A stretch of DNA of 64,000 nucleotides from Patella vulgata (Eukaryota; Mollusca; Gastropoda; Patellidae), in NCBI RefSeq assembly GCF_932274485.2, contig NC_065886.2, forward strand, positions 13,343,501 through 13,407,500, in the 5' to 3' direction. Below are positions 31,396-44,615 of the stretch, one piece after another. Below the pieces are notes generated by a model. The model saw only the letters and a list, made by a program, of their open reading frames with translations, was not told where the DNA came from and ran no database searches. The first letter of the stretch is position 1, and each line of letters starts with the position of its first letter. A program made the position numbers and the translations under genes.

Positions 31396-31894
31396 GCCTA
31401 CGGTATCAGATTAAGAAGAGTCTTTTTTCGACAACACTTTTAAATGGCTGTATTTCTACGTGGGAAATCAATAATATTGTTACCACGAGTACGGGGGTGA
31501 TTTAATCTGAAATTAATTAAAAATGACTTCTTTAAATTTGTATTCATTAAATCAGAGAGTCTTTATATGATACCTCAACGATTTCCCGTATTCGTTCGCC
31601 GCCTCCATGTCGCACTTTGTATTTATTTTACTCTTACAAATTTGATGTGTAATAGATTTCATTATGGTAAAAATGGTCTTCAGTTGAGAAAGTCCTGGAA
31701 TAATCAAATAAAATTTATATTGAAGTATGCTTGTCTTTATGTGGGATAATATTATGACGATGTCAGAAGAGTCATCTTGTACAGAATAAAGTGCACATCT
31801 AAGAATGTAATTATCGTGGAAGATACGCTTCGTGTTATTCTTACACTCAATTACCTTCCTTGACACAGATCTGAAATAAAACGGCCAGTGCTAG

Positions 31895-32241
31895 CTTTTC
31901 TCTGAGTGAGTAAGACGCTGACTCGCTCCCGATGTTGGGCGAGAAAGTTCCTCGGGATTTTCCGGTGTGGTTTCCTCCTGTCAGTGGTGCAGGACGGAGG
32001 GCCTGACAAGGAAAACTGTCTAGTCGTTCGGATGTGACGAAAAACCGACGTCCGGTGTACACATTGGAGTGTACATAAAAGATCCCTTGCCAGTTGGATT
32101 TCGATATAAGAGTAGGGCATAGCGCCGTTGTCCGGGCAAAATTGCCCTCATAGCACTCTGTATGCCGTATGCCTGTCTTCATTAGCCCAGTCCGAGCAGA
32201 ACAGTAGGATGCTAAACCCCATTTCATTTCATTTCGTTTCA
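31895..32241 (+). mobile_element. SINE-A
   Basis: The degraded head (TGAGTGAGTAAGACGCTGAC) has lost its B-box. The body and tail are good, ending AGCAGAACAGTAGGATGC and CCCCATTTCATTTCATTTCG. Confidence 0.85.
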
Positions 32242-32360
32242 GTATACATGTACAAAGAATAGTTTCTAGATCCACGTATTACTGCTCTCCGGGCTCGTTT
32301 AAAACGGGTGAAATTGTTTGCAATTCAAGTATAAGCTAAAATATGTTAAAACACGATCAA
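32242..32360 (+). repeat. Dispersed repeat D, copy 1, attached to a SINE-A tail
   Basis: ACAAAGAATAGTTTCTAGAT and AAAACGGGTGAAATTGTTTG are shared in order and spacing with 36283-36390. Both copies directly follow a plus-oriented SINE-A. Confidence 0.75.
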
Positions 32361-32496
32361 TGTTGATTTATTTCTCCATTCCATTATATATTTTCACTGA
32401 ATGGTACCTAATTAAATATAATAAAATAGGGCTATTAATTAAAAAAAAGAAAATGCAACCGTTGCAGATGTTCAACGAACCATCAAAGAATTCAAA

Positions 32497-32562
32497 ATGA
32501 AATGAAATGGGACATAACGTCCTTCCTTTCTGCGCCGACTGGGCTAATGAAGATGGTACATG
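32497..32562 (-). mobile_element. SINE-A tail-end fragment
   Basis: TGAAATGAAATGGGACATAA then CTGGGCTAATGAAGATGG. Strongly 5'-truncated. Confidence 0.75.
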
Positions 32563-33008
32563 ATTCGAAACAAGATAAATTTTTTCTGTAACTTTAGAAT
32601 AACTGATGTTGTAAAGTGGTATGTCTATAAGCCATTAATTCAATTAAGCAGATCATGTCTAATAAAAATCGAACACAATCGATCTCAATCAGTAGTTAGT
32701 GAATATTGATGTTGGTTATGAAGACAGGATTGATGAGAAGCTTGAAATCATCCTATCCTAGCCTTTATTAAATTATCTGTTTTTATTCAACCAAACATTT
32801 GTCAACATCTATTGTAAATTGGTCCTGTCTCATAAACGGCTTCATTTAAATGATGATATTTAGCTAAGACTTGTATTTCTGAAGCTAATTCCGAATTGAT
32901 TCGTAGCTGTGATCCAGTAGTAAGGCCACATCTATTTTAATTTTTGTTCTACGGGAAAACCTATTAATTATTTTACTTCCTCATTAATTTGTCAATATTA
33001 CTAACTTA

Positions 33009-33292
33009 ACTTAAAGATGCATTATGTAAGATTTAGAGCTATAATAGTTAAAAAAAATAGATTATTGATAATGCACATAATGAAAATTTCATTAAAATTA
33101 CTTTATTCAGAACGAAGAGATGACTGTTTGACGATATATCGTAGATCTTTCATTATCGCGGATGTTTAAATCCATTTAAAGCATGTTATGTTGTCATGTT
33201 GATAAATGTCTAAAATATAATTTATATAACATTTGAAGATAACATAAAGAACTGCAATAGGCAGATTTAGCTCTTACAAAATGCATCTTTAA
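33009..33292 (+). mobile_element. MITE-C, compact complete copy
   Basis: Left end TTAAAGATGCATTATGTAAG; right end ACAAAATGCATCTTTAA in reverse complement. This gives TIRs of roughly 25-30 bp and a length of about 280 bp. It is the reference copy of the family here; TTAA-like ends may include the target site. Confidence 0.8.
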
Positions 33293-33354
33293 CAACAAAA
33301 AGTAGTTGGTTGCTTTTCTCATGAAACTTGATAGGCTAAATTATGTAATAGATA

Positions 33355-33605
33355 GAGGGAGGTTAATGTCCACTCGACACAAATTAGGTCATTTCGGGAC
33401 TAATATATGGTTCAGTTCAGTAATCCTCTTGCGCGTACGGGTCTTTAACAGTGGAAGGAAACCGGAGGACCCGGAATAAACCTACGAGGTTGGATAGGTG
33501 ACCCTACTCCTTGTCACGTTCACGCGGGGAATCGAATCCACGCCACTTGACTCAATGATAAACCTTGTGATTTCAGGCGCACGCGTTAAACCACTAGTCC
33601 CCCCT
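33355..33605 (-). mobile_element. SINE-B
   Basis: GTCCACTCGACACAAATTAG through GGAGGACCCGG and a degraded head ending TTAAACCACTAGTCCCCCC. Confidence 0.85.
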
Positions 33606-35790
33606 CCCCCATCTTGATATCAATTCCCGAATAAATCAAATTCGATTTGTTTTGGCCTAAAGACGACCATTGGAGGATGTTTTATCTCACCATCAGACAT
33701 TCATCAACAGTTAATCTATAAGTTGACACAACATCTGTTTTCTCTTGTAATTAATATAGGTAATCGATTATCGATTATACAGTGGTGGTCAGTAAGACGC
33801 CATTACACATTTAAAGGTTACAATAAGCGGCCATTTTGGCGTTTTTAAAACCGGCTTTATTACAGTCTGTATCAATAGTTAATTACATTACAGACATAGT
33901 GTTAACATTGATGTTCAGCTAAATATAGTTTAGATAAATCCCTAGAAGTACCAATACAACGTCTTACACCAACAACTTAAACCAATTTCAGAGCATCACG
34001 TATGAATCGAAGCGTGCACAGATTGTAATATTTGTCATTTGGGTCCATACGTTTTATGGTTAATTTTATTCAAAGCCCGAAGCCACAATAAATTACTATC
34101 TTCTTCTCTAGAATGACAGAATTATATCTTCTGTTAAGATATATTGGGGTTTGTCTTTATCTAAACCAAATAAATCTATTTTGTCACAATTGGTTCTAGA
34201 ATAATGTTTGTGTAGCAATTGATTAAAATAAATTCCCAAATGGCTGCAATATATTATTTGGAATGGTAGATCAGTTTACCGGAAATAAGAGAAAACAATA
34301 CCGGTGATCCTAAATCCAACATCAAAATACGGAACTCTGAAGTACAAAGGAACCGAATTAATCTAAGTTACGAATCATTCTGTCCTGATCTGACATAAGG
34401 AAATAAGTGACGAAAAGACTATTTGAAGATAATGAATACAAACTGAAAACAGCCCGTTCCTCACGTTGTGTTAATTACTTTGAGAACGTTGCATTCTTTG
34501 ATAAGTTTTTCGAACTTTTTTACAATTTCGTTTTTCTTCTTTCACACACTTCCTTTTATCAGTAGAAACCACTTTTTATGTCACTGCAACAACGGAGCAA
34601 GTGACGATAAAACACGAAGCCAATTTTGTGAAAACACAAGAAACAAGAAGGTAAAAAAAAATCTGAAGCATATTACATAAAGTATCTGTGCGTCATTTAC
34701 ATGTTTCAGAAAATATCAAATTGTCCACGGCATAATCCGGTTTATTCCCACGAAGGCGCAGTTATTGACCGTAACGGATTAAAGGAGGTCTTTTTCGACG
34801 CCTTCGTGGGAATCCAGCTTTCAGGGATTAAAATGGATTAAAAATGTAACAATGGAGTTATAGATTGTTATGATAAGAATTTACACTTTCATAATTCCCA
34901 ATGTGACTAATTAACTAACATTTTAACATGTTTGGAATATGACTTTAAGAAATAAAAACAAATAAAAACAAACAAATGTTGACAAATGTTCAACTCATCA
35001 TTTTGGACTTCTCGTTTAGAGATTCGCCATACAACATATTGAGGTTCAGAGATTTTAATATACACCAAAAGAAATATACCTTAAAACGCACTTAGGTCAA
35101 AATTGTAGACAACTGAACATTTTAAAATGTAAAAAATGTGGGCATAACACGATCCTTTGTTACTCGCTTCCCTTTATCTGATTCTGTGTTACATCCTACA
35201 GGACATCTGAGATAAAAGGTTATTTCGCCTTGTTTAACAAACGGTATCTTTGTCAGCCGCAAAGGAAGTGGCTCAGGATAGATAATTAATAAATTCGCCA
35301 AAACATAGTACACGTTCTTTAGTCAGAACAGCACAGCATGGTACACGAATTGTCCGTTTATGATTACTAGAAAAAATAATTATGTTCTTCATTAAATGTT
35401 AAATAGTGAATTTAAGTTCGTTCTAGCGTGGATTTAAACGTGAAAATTAGATATTGTTTGACAAATGCCTATGAAGATCGCCCGCTTTCTCGTTTCAAAC
35501 ATCTCAAATTCGGACAGTTGTTCATTCAATGAGTATACGCATAGAATTCAACCAAACAAATTTTTCTTTTCCGCTTCGACTAAACGAATATTGGTCTGGA
35601 CAATATAAAGTGAATTAAATAATGATTGATTATGAAGAAAGCTAACCATCACTGATTGATCGAGACAGGACAGTCAACTGCCACGAACACAATTCACGCT
35701 ATTTGGTCCAGGCCATTATTCGTTGTCATCGATGTGGATACAATTTGGGATGAAGCAATAGAGACTAGATGTTTTAATGGAAACGATTTA
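33606..35790. other. No gene; small hairpin at 34745-34812
   Basis: TTCCCACGAAGGCG (34745-34758) and CGCCTTCGTGGGAA (34799-34812) are perfect 14-bp inverted repeats 40 bp apart, possibly the core of a small MITE. The rest is unassigned. Confidence 0.5.
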
Positions 35791-36260
35791 AATGAAATCA
35801 AATGAGGTTTAAACCTTCTGCTTTTCAGCACCAGCCGGGTAAAATAATAGAGGCATACATCATTCAGTGTGCTATGAGGGATGTATGCCTCTATTATTTT
35901 CACGTCCAACTGTTCTGCTCCCACTGGACTAATGAAGACGGGCATACATCATTGAGTGCGGTATGAAAGAGGGAGCCACGGTGGCTAAGTGGGTAAGGCG
36001 CTGGCTCGCTAGCCCGGAGGGCTGACAAGGACATTTGTCTAGTCGTTCGGATGGGACGAAAAACCGAGGCCCCGTATATACATTGGCATGCATGTAAAAG
36101 ATCCCTTGGCAGTTGGAATTCGATATAAGAGTAGGCCATAGTGCCGCTGCCCGGGCAAAATTTCCCATTTCCCTCATAGCACACTGTATGGCGTATGCCC
36201 GTCTTCATTAGCCCAGTCCGAGCAGAACAGTAGGACGTTAAACCCCATTTCATTTCATTT
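35791..36260. mobile_element. Composite of three SINE-A pieces
   Basis: 35791-35880 is a minus-oriented tail fragment. 35881-35970 is a second minus-oriented fragment. 35971-36260 is a plus-oriented SINE-A with a good head (GGAGCCACGGTGGCTAAGTG), an internal deletion after GCCCGGAGG and a good tail. The first two pieces meet at a perfect 20-bp inverted repeat (35841-35860 and 35881-35900). Confidence 0.8.
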
Positions 36261-36282
36261 TATTTATGTTAACTTGTCAGTA

Positions 36283-36390
36283 CATTTACAAAGAATAATT
36301 TCTAGATGTTCGTATTACTGCTGTCCGGGCTGGCTTAAAACGGGTGAAAATGTTTGCAATTCAGGTATAAGATAAAATATCTTAAAACGC
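36283..36390 (+). repeat. Dispersed repeat D, copy 2
   Basis: Matches 32250-32360 just after a SINE-A tail. About 85% similar over roughly 100 bp. Confidence 0.7.
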
Positions 36391-37929
36391 AATTAATTTG
36401 TTTTCCCAATTATGAAAACATCAGGATTGGTATGCTACGTAGACGTAGGGCCTATCCCGAATTTCAACCACAACATGTCAATCTTGTTGACATAAAGCAT
36501 ATTTGGCTTAATCTTTGCATCTCTGGGCATAATTAACTAATCAACTAATTAATATGAGGTATCAGATGATATAAAAGACCGGGTTTGATCATTTGCATCT
36601 TAGGTTCATTTCAATTCATAGGAGAAACACAATGTAACGTTTTCCAGCAGTAGCTGCTCTGGCTAATAGCAAGCTGTGTGGGGGTGACATAATGAAAGAC
36701 CTTTTATCTTTTTTAGTTTTATGTAGATTTATGCTTGTATATTTTGTATCCTGCTTGATATAAAAGTATTTGAAGAAATCCTCGTGTTCCTGATACATTT
36801 TGGTTGCCAAACGTGAAGTCCAAGATATGAGTGCTGTGATATTATAGTGGAACTCGATCCTAGACGATCAGTGGTCAAAACAATGTATGTGTAACAGAGA
36901 TTGTGTCGGATTTGGGAAGCTTGTGGTTTAGCCTCCATATTCGACCGACTATGTCTTAAGAGTGTTTGTTTGCATTAATATCGAAGGATGAGGTAACCGA
37001 TAACCTGCCGGACCAATTGATGCCTGGAAATCATTGGATTGGTAAATCTATCGCCTGGGTACAAAAGATTCAATGGCAATACTATATGTCTATAGACTTT
37101 ATAATATTTAAGTTCTCTGAATGGTGTTCTGCTTAATGTATTGAGGTCGTTACCTACAAATGGGAAGATAGCTAGATTTGGGCTAATTACGTACCTTGGA
37201 GATTAAAATCGGCCAATGACCTCATGGTCTGGTAATCCAAATATGGCCTCCCAAGCTTGAAATTGGATACCCTTCCCCCTCCTTAGTTCCCATATTAGGG
37301 TAGTTTTTGTTCAGGTGACCAATCAGGTAGAGAAAGTACCTGGCCAATTTTCATGGGCGTGACTTATACAACAGAACCCCCCGCAAAAAAATCAGTTGTT
37401 CAATGACATCCTATTAACCTAGGTATTTCTGTACCTTCCGAACGACTAAACGCTGTTCCTTGCCAGGTTCTACGTTCTGCACGACTGTCAAAGCAAACCT
37501 CAGACACCCACTTGTTAATGAGCACGAGTATATAGCTACTCTTTGAGCCCCCGTGGTTCCTTCCTAAAACCAAATCCATATTTATTAGAACACCCGTTTT
37601 TATCCATTAACAGAACTCAACATTAGAATAATCGACTATTTTCTAAATACCGAGAACAGTCGTACTTTTATTACATCGTTTTGTAACCATTGTTTATCAC
37701 GTTCTTTTGTAAATTAAAACCTTTCTTTAAAACAATCAACTCTTTGAAATCAGAAATTCAGTTGGCCATCAACTATATCAAATATTAAAAATGACTGACA
37801 ATAAATAGTAATAGGATTGGGTCTGGACATAAAAAAAATGTATTTCTTTGGGTGATATTGTAAAAATTGCTGTCTGAAGTAGAAGTGGAGTTCATTGACA
37901 TTAGAAAAGATGATGGCGTTACTTCCCAC
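36391..37929. other. No recognisable feature
   Basis: AT-rich. No supported gene or named repeat. Confidence 0.45.
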
Positions 37930-38096
37930 TGAAGTAACGGCCTACTCTTATATCGAATTCTTTATGTGCAAGTCCTTGTAAACCCCTCCGTCCTGTACCA
38001 CTGACAAGGGCAACCACGCCGGAAATTCACGGATCAAACCCGCAACATCATGGCTAGCGAGCCAGCGTCTTACTCACTCAGGCACCGTGGCTCCAC
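37930..38096 (-). mobile_element. SINE-A head half
   Basis: From CCTACTCTTATATCGAATTC to GCTAGCGAGCCAGCGTCTTA and CACCGTGGCTCC, with an internal deletion. Confidence 0.8.
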
Positions 38097-38132
38097 GAGT
38101 TAAAAAGAAAATGATGGAGGAAGAAGTGGTTT

Positions 38133-38331
38133 GACATTGCGTTAAGTGGGTTGTTTCGATCCTAAGCGACAAGGAGTATGGTCGCCTGGCCAACCTCGTG
38201 GGTCCTCCCATTGCCAATTATCCCTATGCGCATGTGACTTATTGAAATAAAATTTACCATATTATGTTAGTCCCGAAATAAACTAATTTGTGTCGAGTGG
38301 ACGTTAAACGCCATTTCTCTCTCTCTCTCTA
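38133..38331 (+). mobile_element. SINE-B, 5' part degraded
   Basis: GGTTGTTTCGATCC remains of the head. The 3' part ends GTGTCGAGTGGACGTTAAAC and GCCATTTCTCTCTCTCTC. Confidence 0.82.
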
Positions 38332-38389
38332 AAAAACGAAATGTGTATGTCGCGGGCTTAATAACAAAAGGGATGTGTTATCCAAGAAG

Positions 38390-38640
38390 GTTCCAACCCG
38401 GTTATCAATGTCAGTGGTGCAGGGCGGAGAGTCTGGCATCGAAAAGCATATAGTCGTTCGGACGGGTCTAGTCGAGTACTCCTTAGTGTGCACGTAAAAG
38501 AACCCTTAGTTGTTGGAATTCGATAAATGAAGAGTAGGTGGATGCGCCGCTGTCCGGGCAAAATGTCCCTTCTATGGCACTGCATGACACGTCCATCTTC
38601 ATTAGCCAGCTGGGTGCAGAAAAGTTATTTCATTTCAAAG
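38390..38640 (+). mobile_element. SINE-A, 5'-truncated
   Basis: From GTCAGTGGTGCAGGGCGGAG to GGGTGCAGAAAAG and TTATTTCATTTC. Confidence 0.8.
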
Positions 38641-39631
38641 AAAAGTGTCTAAAACCACTAAATAAGATACTCCACACTAATGACGTTTCCTCTTCTGTCG
38701 ATTAAGTTAACAAAATAAACTCAGGCAAAAGGTTTAGAGTTACCGTGAAATACGATATAGCAAGAGGTATGAAGGATATAATCGTTCGCAAATGCTTTCC
38801 ATTTAATGTAATCTCTAAAACGTTTTACACAGTTTTTCTAACAATCTGTCTTCCATTTTTGATTTGTCGAGAAAACAATTTACCGAGAAGTGGTGTTAGA
38901 GACGTAAAACGAGTAGGTTTTTTTGTTCTCTTCAATCGGTCGATTTCAACATGTAATCGTTGTTTATTTAATGGTTTAGTATTTCCTTTCAATTTCTTAT
39001 GAAAAAAGATTAGGTTGCCAGTTAACAATAAATCTAGCCCACATCTTTGTCTTCTTAGTCCTCTCTAAACCTGTTTATAAATTTTGCTTCGTTTAGCCAA
39101 TCCATCGAGATTTAGAATTTTCTTTTGTAGGATGTACATTAGGTTTCTATACCAAATCGAGTTTTACGCCCCTAAACTAGTGACATAAACACTGTTAACA
39201 CTATTTAATAAGTGGACGTCATTTAAACAACCCCAACAAGATTTAACAGTCTGTCCTGTAGAATCTACACTAGGTTTCGACACTAGGGACAATAACTCCA
39301 CGATAAATTGTAGAGCTTTCTATAATATTAATAATCGTGGGCAGGGACGCATCGTGGTTTATTGGGATCAAAATGCGTGAGTTAAATCTAGGGTTATTTT
39401 AGTCTCGTTCTCCAATCAATTGTTTGGATCGAGGTATGATGGAATATGTAGGTGCAGTCACGTCGTGCTTATATGTTAGCCTCATTAACTTATCATTGGT
39501 TAGGCGGCTGATAAAACCTGCTTGTGATCTTTTATCTTATTCTTACACTTTACCCGAAAGTTCACATTTTCTGCTAATCGGTGTGTTGGACAGATTCTAA
39601 TGCCTAGTCTATAACAAAACAATTGTCAGGA

Positions 39632-39742
39632 GTAGGCCGAAAGCACCGCTGCCCGGGCAGAATTATTCCTATAGCACACCACTGCATTAACCCAATTGGT
39701 ACAGAAAATTAGAACTTTAACCTTAAACCCCCATTTCATTTC
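39632..39742 (+). mobile_element. SINE-A 3' fragment
   Basis: GCACCGCTGCCCGGGCAGAA to CCCCCATTTCATTTC. Confidence 0.75.
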
Positions 39743-39828
39743 TATATAAATAAACTAATAAAATTTGCTAACGTTGCCAATGTAAGTTCTATTTGAACAT
39801 CTAACAATTCTGTTACCACCACAGTCGG

Positions 39829-40085
39829 CGTAGTTTTCCCTTGTCCAGGGAGGGGCCCGACAAGGACAGCTGTCTAGTCGTTCGGATGGGACAAAAAAAA
39901 CGAGGTCCCGTGTACACATTACACGTGAAAGATCCCTTTGCAGTTGGAATTCGATATAAGAGTAGGCCACAGCACCGCTGTCCGGGCAAAATTTCCCCTC
40001 GCAGCACCCTGTATGGTGTATGCCCGTCTTCATTTGCCCAGTCGGTGCAGAACAGTAGAACGTTAAATCCTATTTCATTTCATTA
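39829..40085 (+). mobile_element. SINE-A, head missing
   Basis: GGGCCCGACAAGGACAGCTG through GGAATTCGATATAAGAGTAG to CAGTAGAACGTTAAATCC and the ATTTC tail. Confidence 0.85.
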
Positions 40086-42187
40086 CATTGTTACCACCTC
40101 AGCTTTTAAAAGTTTTCGATTCCACATTATCAAGGGAAAAAAATTCTTAATGAAAAAAAAAAAGGAAATCGAAAGTAGTAATTATTTCTTGAAGCCTGTC
40201 AATAAATGTTGATGGACATTTCTAAAATGGTGTCGTAATAACCGCAGTAAATCTATTTTTATAATGACGATTCCTGATTTTAATTGGTGATTTGAAGAGT
40301 GTTGTACAACTTTACGTAATAACCGCTCAACATTTCTGTAAAAAAAAATCGAATTTTCCGCACAGGTCAGCTATTAGTGCCATACAAAACGCTTATTTAA
40401 GAATTTAAATAGATTTGTGGACTTGAGATGGTAATCGTCATATGTATGAAAGAAACATGATTTACTGTTATGTGAAGCTGTGTCTGAATTGCTGTATAAC
40501 ATGTAACAATTATGACATAGGTCATCTAATAATTTTAAAGAGACGAATCACCGAAAATCACGTTTATTAAAGAGGAAATAGGAAAATTGCACATTGATCG
40601 GTTGGCTAGTAGACCGATTAAAAAATTGGTTTGTCATATATATTGCATTATTTAATAAACGACAAAATCACTCCTTACAAATTACTAAGCCTACTGATGC
40701 AATCATATCCAAGTGCCCCCCCCCCCCCCATCGCCGATCACGACAAGCCAAGAGCATCAGTTTGTTTTACACCAACTTAATTCAAAATTTATTAGAATTT
40801 CGTTTCGGTTATTTTTGACTTCAACACTGCATTGTAATCTTATGAACTTTTTTTTAATTTAACGCCTTGCTCATCCAGACGGTGTGCTTATTGTAATCCG
40901 TCTATACGTCACTTGTAATTATTTCGTATTGAATAAAGTTGTAATGTACTGCCTAACTTTAACGTTTATGAGCTGAAGGCCACATCGCAAGCGCCCGCAT
41001 TCTACACGTTTTATTAAATTGTTATTTTGTCGTTTGTAAATCAGCCTTTATTAATTACTTCCATATTGTGTTGTGGGATATGTAATATTTGTTCATTACA
41101 AAATGGCACCCGAATCGTGTACTGATTATAAAATGTTAATTGTGTCTTAAATATTGGATATTAGGATCCTATATAGTTTCACGGCAAGATAACAACATCA
41201 ATATTGATTGAAATTGATCAATATTGAATTCTCATTCCTGTTCTTCATTTCGAATATTATGAAAAATATTGAGTTAGAGACTTAGCTCCTTTAAAATGGA
41301 ATAATCAAAATAAATTATACAGGTATATATTTTGTTAGCTCATTTTGTACAAATAAAAACAATTTTTCAGCTGCACGTCTCTTCGATGTATTTGAAGATG
41401 TGGTTATTGTCAATCTAGATGGTAGTATACCGTCCATATAAAAAAATAGATGTGAACCCCCTGAACTATACACGTTGATAAATGGGTGGTAATTTAAACT
41501 GGATCCAGGCATATGAAAGATAAATTTCCCCGGAGAGAAAGAGATTTAAAAGAAGTGTAAATTTGTCTGATTCTCTGGTAACAATTTAATCAACGTGATG
41601 TCAGTTTTCATTGATCAAATCTTTTATATGTGACAGTGGCTTCAATTGCCTCTGATTAATATGTTGGACTGTGATTTTTACTTTACTTTACAAATTGATA
41701 TATCATAATATCACAGAATGAAAATCACAGTCAAGATGGTTGTTTATTTTGTACACCCACCAACCTACCTCCCCCTCCCAACCCTAACAGACCAACGCAC
41801 GCGTCTTTTTTTAAATATAAATTAACAGAAAAATTCACTGTAATGTTACTGATAAACTATTTTGATATCATACCCTCTTCCCCTCACGCCAGGCCTGCCT
41901 TTCTTTTGTATATATTAATATCATAAATTTACAGAAGGCTAATCCCAATCAGCTTAGTTGATGGTTAATTTGATGATACATACCGACCCCCCCGCCCCCT
42001 CCCCAACCCAACCCCAATAACCGCAAATCGTTCTTTGATATATAGATTAACAGATAATGAAAATCCCATTCATGTTAGTTGAAGACTATTTTGATACATA
42101 ACCCACCCATCTCATTACCCTACCGTTATTGAAGAAACAATACATGCATGGGTGTACTTGAATCGATTTCTACATACACAGCTGGCC
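40086..42187. other. No recognisable gene
   Basis: AT-rich with several C-rich short tracts (40716-40729, 41763-41778, 41985-42010). No feature is supported. Confidence 0.45.
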
Positions 42188-42633
42188 AAGTACGGATGGC
42201 GGTGGCTCACTAATTATACAGTTGAGAGATTCGCAGTTGGACCTCAATGTTGTCTGATAAAATTACGCGGAATGTATACTGAAATACTTTTCTGGACCCA
42301 CGGTGGTGCGGTGGCTTACTGGTCATACGGGAGATTCCAGGCTGGGTCTCCGTGTTGTCCGATAAAATTACGCGGAATGTATACTGAAATCCTTTTCAGG
42401 ACCCACAGTGGTTCCGTGGCTCACTGATCATGCGGGGATTCCAGGTTGGGTCTCAGTGTTGTCCTGGGAAGTATCTAGGGATTTTCCAGTGTGGCAGGCG
42501 GAGTTGGAATTTGAAATAAGAGTAGATTATAGCGCCGCTGCCTTGCAATATTATCTCTCATACCACATGCATGACGTATAGCCGTGTTCGCCCATCTGGT
42601 TGGTGCAGAAAGGACAGTAAACACCATTTATTT
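42188..42633 (+). mobile_element. SINE-A relative with threefold tandem head
   Basis: CGGTGGCTCACTAATTATAC, CGGTGGCTTACTGGTCATAC and CCGTGGCTCACTGATCATGC start three head-to-tail units of about 106-109 bp. Each carries a GTTGTC(T/C)GATAAAATT-like section except the last. The last unit runs into a normal but diverged SINE-A body (AGTAGATTATAGCGCCGCTG) and ends CAGTAAACACCATTT. Confidence 0.7.
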
Positions 42634-44615
42634 AAATTAAAACACTATTTAATTTGTGTTTTATATGCTTGATAACGACTTGTGAGATCTTGTGAACACT
42701 TCACAGTCTAATATACTAATATACGGTAGTAATTGTTATCCAAAAGCATTGTTGTAATTGATTGTGTCCCAATTGCTAAATGCCATTCAAGGAAACATTT
42801 TATTTCATTTTGGAATCCAAGAATTTTAAAGAAGATGCAGGCCGGTTTAAAAGATAAGTTGATTGAATACAAAAGTACGAAATCATTAGCTACCCTGACA
42901 TTAGGTCTTGCAGATACCAGATTGTATGACCTTTTGATAAATGGGGGTTTACAAAACAGATCTTAAACCGTAATTTAACGATTGTAGCTGTCTCTGTTTA
43001 AAGCACTTAATCAATTATTGAACAATGCTATTTCTTTTAATGGTGCTGTAAAGTTAAGCTTTAGAGCTAAAACTCGACCATTATTGTACTCCTGGGTATT
43101 TTAAGGTACTAATGGCCGAAACCAGCTAATTGTCATTTACTATAACAAATGGTAAACCGGAACTCATTTTGACATAGAGTGAGTGATTAAAGATAATACC
43201 TTCTCGAACATTAAAACATCTATAATACGTTCGTTAGAAACTGGCATTTCAGTGTTGTGTTCCTGGCTGTCGGTTTTCTTTGTTCAAGATGGAATAAAAT
43301 GCGGTTTGACGTTCTACGCTGCTACTACAACCAGGTTAACTGGGACATGAATGCACCAAATAGGCTAACGGGGACATGCATGCACCAAGCAGGACCTAAG
43401 ATTCTCGTCCCATTTGAACGATGTGTTAAACATAAATGTAACTAGACATTCATTACAGGCGGAATGGACACTTACGACTGCTTCCGGATTCATTCCCTTG
43501 ATTTGATATTTTATTGTTTATTGCTTGCAATGTCTGTGTACTTTGTGTAATGTCCGCAGGTTTGTCTTATAGTTTTAACTGCGTGTAGTCCTGTCCTCTT
43601 TTATTAAATAGTTAAATCATCTGAATAATATATGTGACTTTCAGAGGTTTGAGGAGAGTCACATGATAAATTTCTCAGTTTGTCTAAAACAAAGATTCCC
43701 AGACCAGCACTTGCGATTGGAAATATACATGAAATTGAAAAGCTGTGAAATGCACTTTAGTTACATGGGAATAGAACATACAATCAATTTTATATCTCGA
43801 CTTACTCGCCCGGTTGTGGAGAAAGGTGTGTTAATTTCCTCCACTTCCTGTATTTCTAAATTTATAAAATTACATGTCACTCGATCCAGACAGCAGACAT
43901 TAGAATGTATTTCACCAGGGCTTAAACTAACATTAATAGCTTACCTTACAGTTAGAAGTTGACGGCATTTTTGATAAAAATCAAACCAACTTCAGACGGT
44001 AGATTAAGATTAAATATTTGTTACAAATAACATTTCAAAATACGTCATGATGAATACGTGATGTATATGTTATTTATGTCTGTATCCACAAGGGAAATTA
44101 ATATCATACTTTGACGTTTTAATTCCAAATTATTCATATGCGTTTAAAATAACCATATAAATACAAAAAAGTATATAGATTTACACAAAAAAAAAAAAAA
44201 AAAAAATACCAACAAAAACTATTACACACACACATACACAAACTAAAAATACACAGAAAATTTCTCAATGATGGTTAATACATGTAGGTATTCCAAGGGG
44301 TACGAGACATCATATTCTAACATGAGCTCTTTTCCCGTCATGTATTCCATTCCGTCCTTGCATCGTGTATAACACCGTCACTAATAATTTAGATAAAGAA
44401 CTATAGTAGTAGAAACTTGGTGTAAGTTAAATTCCGGGAAATGGCCACTGGTGACGTCATCATTCGAGTGGTTATTCAATACAACAAATTTCAACACGTG
44501 AAATACTTGAGGTAAGGCAAATAACTAGTCCCTGGATTGGCACCTGATTTATGTTTAAATGTAACGGAAGATAAAATGACTGTTTTAAATAGGTTTTGAG
44601 AGACGATGAGGAACA
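42634..44615. other. Unassigned, with one copy of dispersed repeat E
   Basis: 43465-43605 carries repeat E (GGATTCATTCCCTTGATTTG, then TTGCTTGCAATGTCTGTG and CGCAGGTTTGTCTT). Short ORFs at 42733-42966 and 43663-43962 have no recognisable similarity, and I do not call them genes. 44193-44212 is a poly-A tract. Confidence 0.5.

Noticed and set aside
42733-43962. ORFs at 42733-42966 and 43663-43962 as genes
   Set aside because: No recognisable domain, no supporting splice structure and low-complexity neighbourhood; lengths are expected by chance in AT-rich DNA on this scale.
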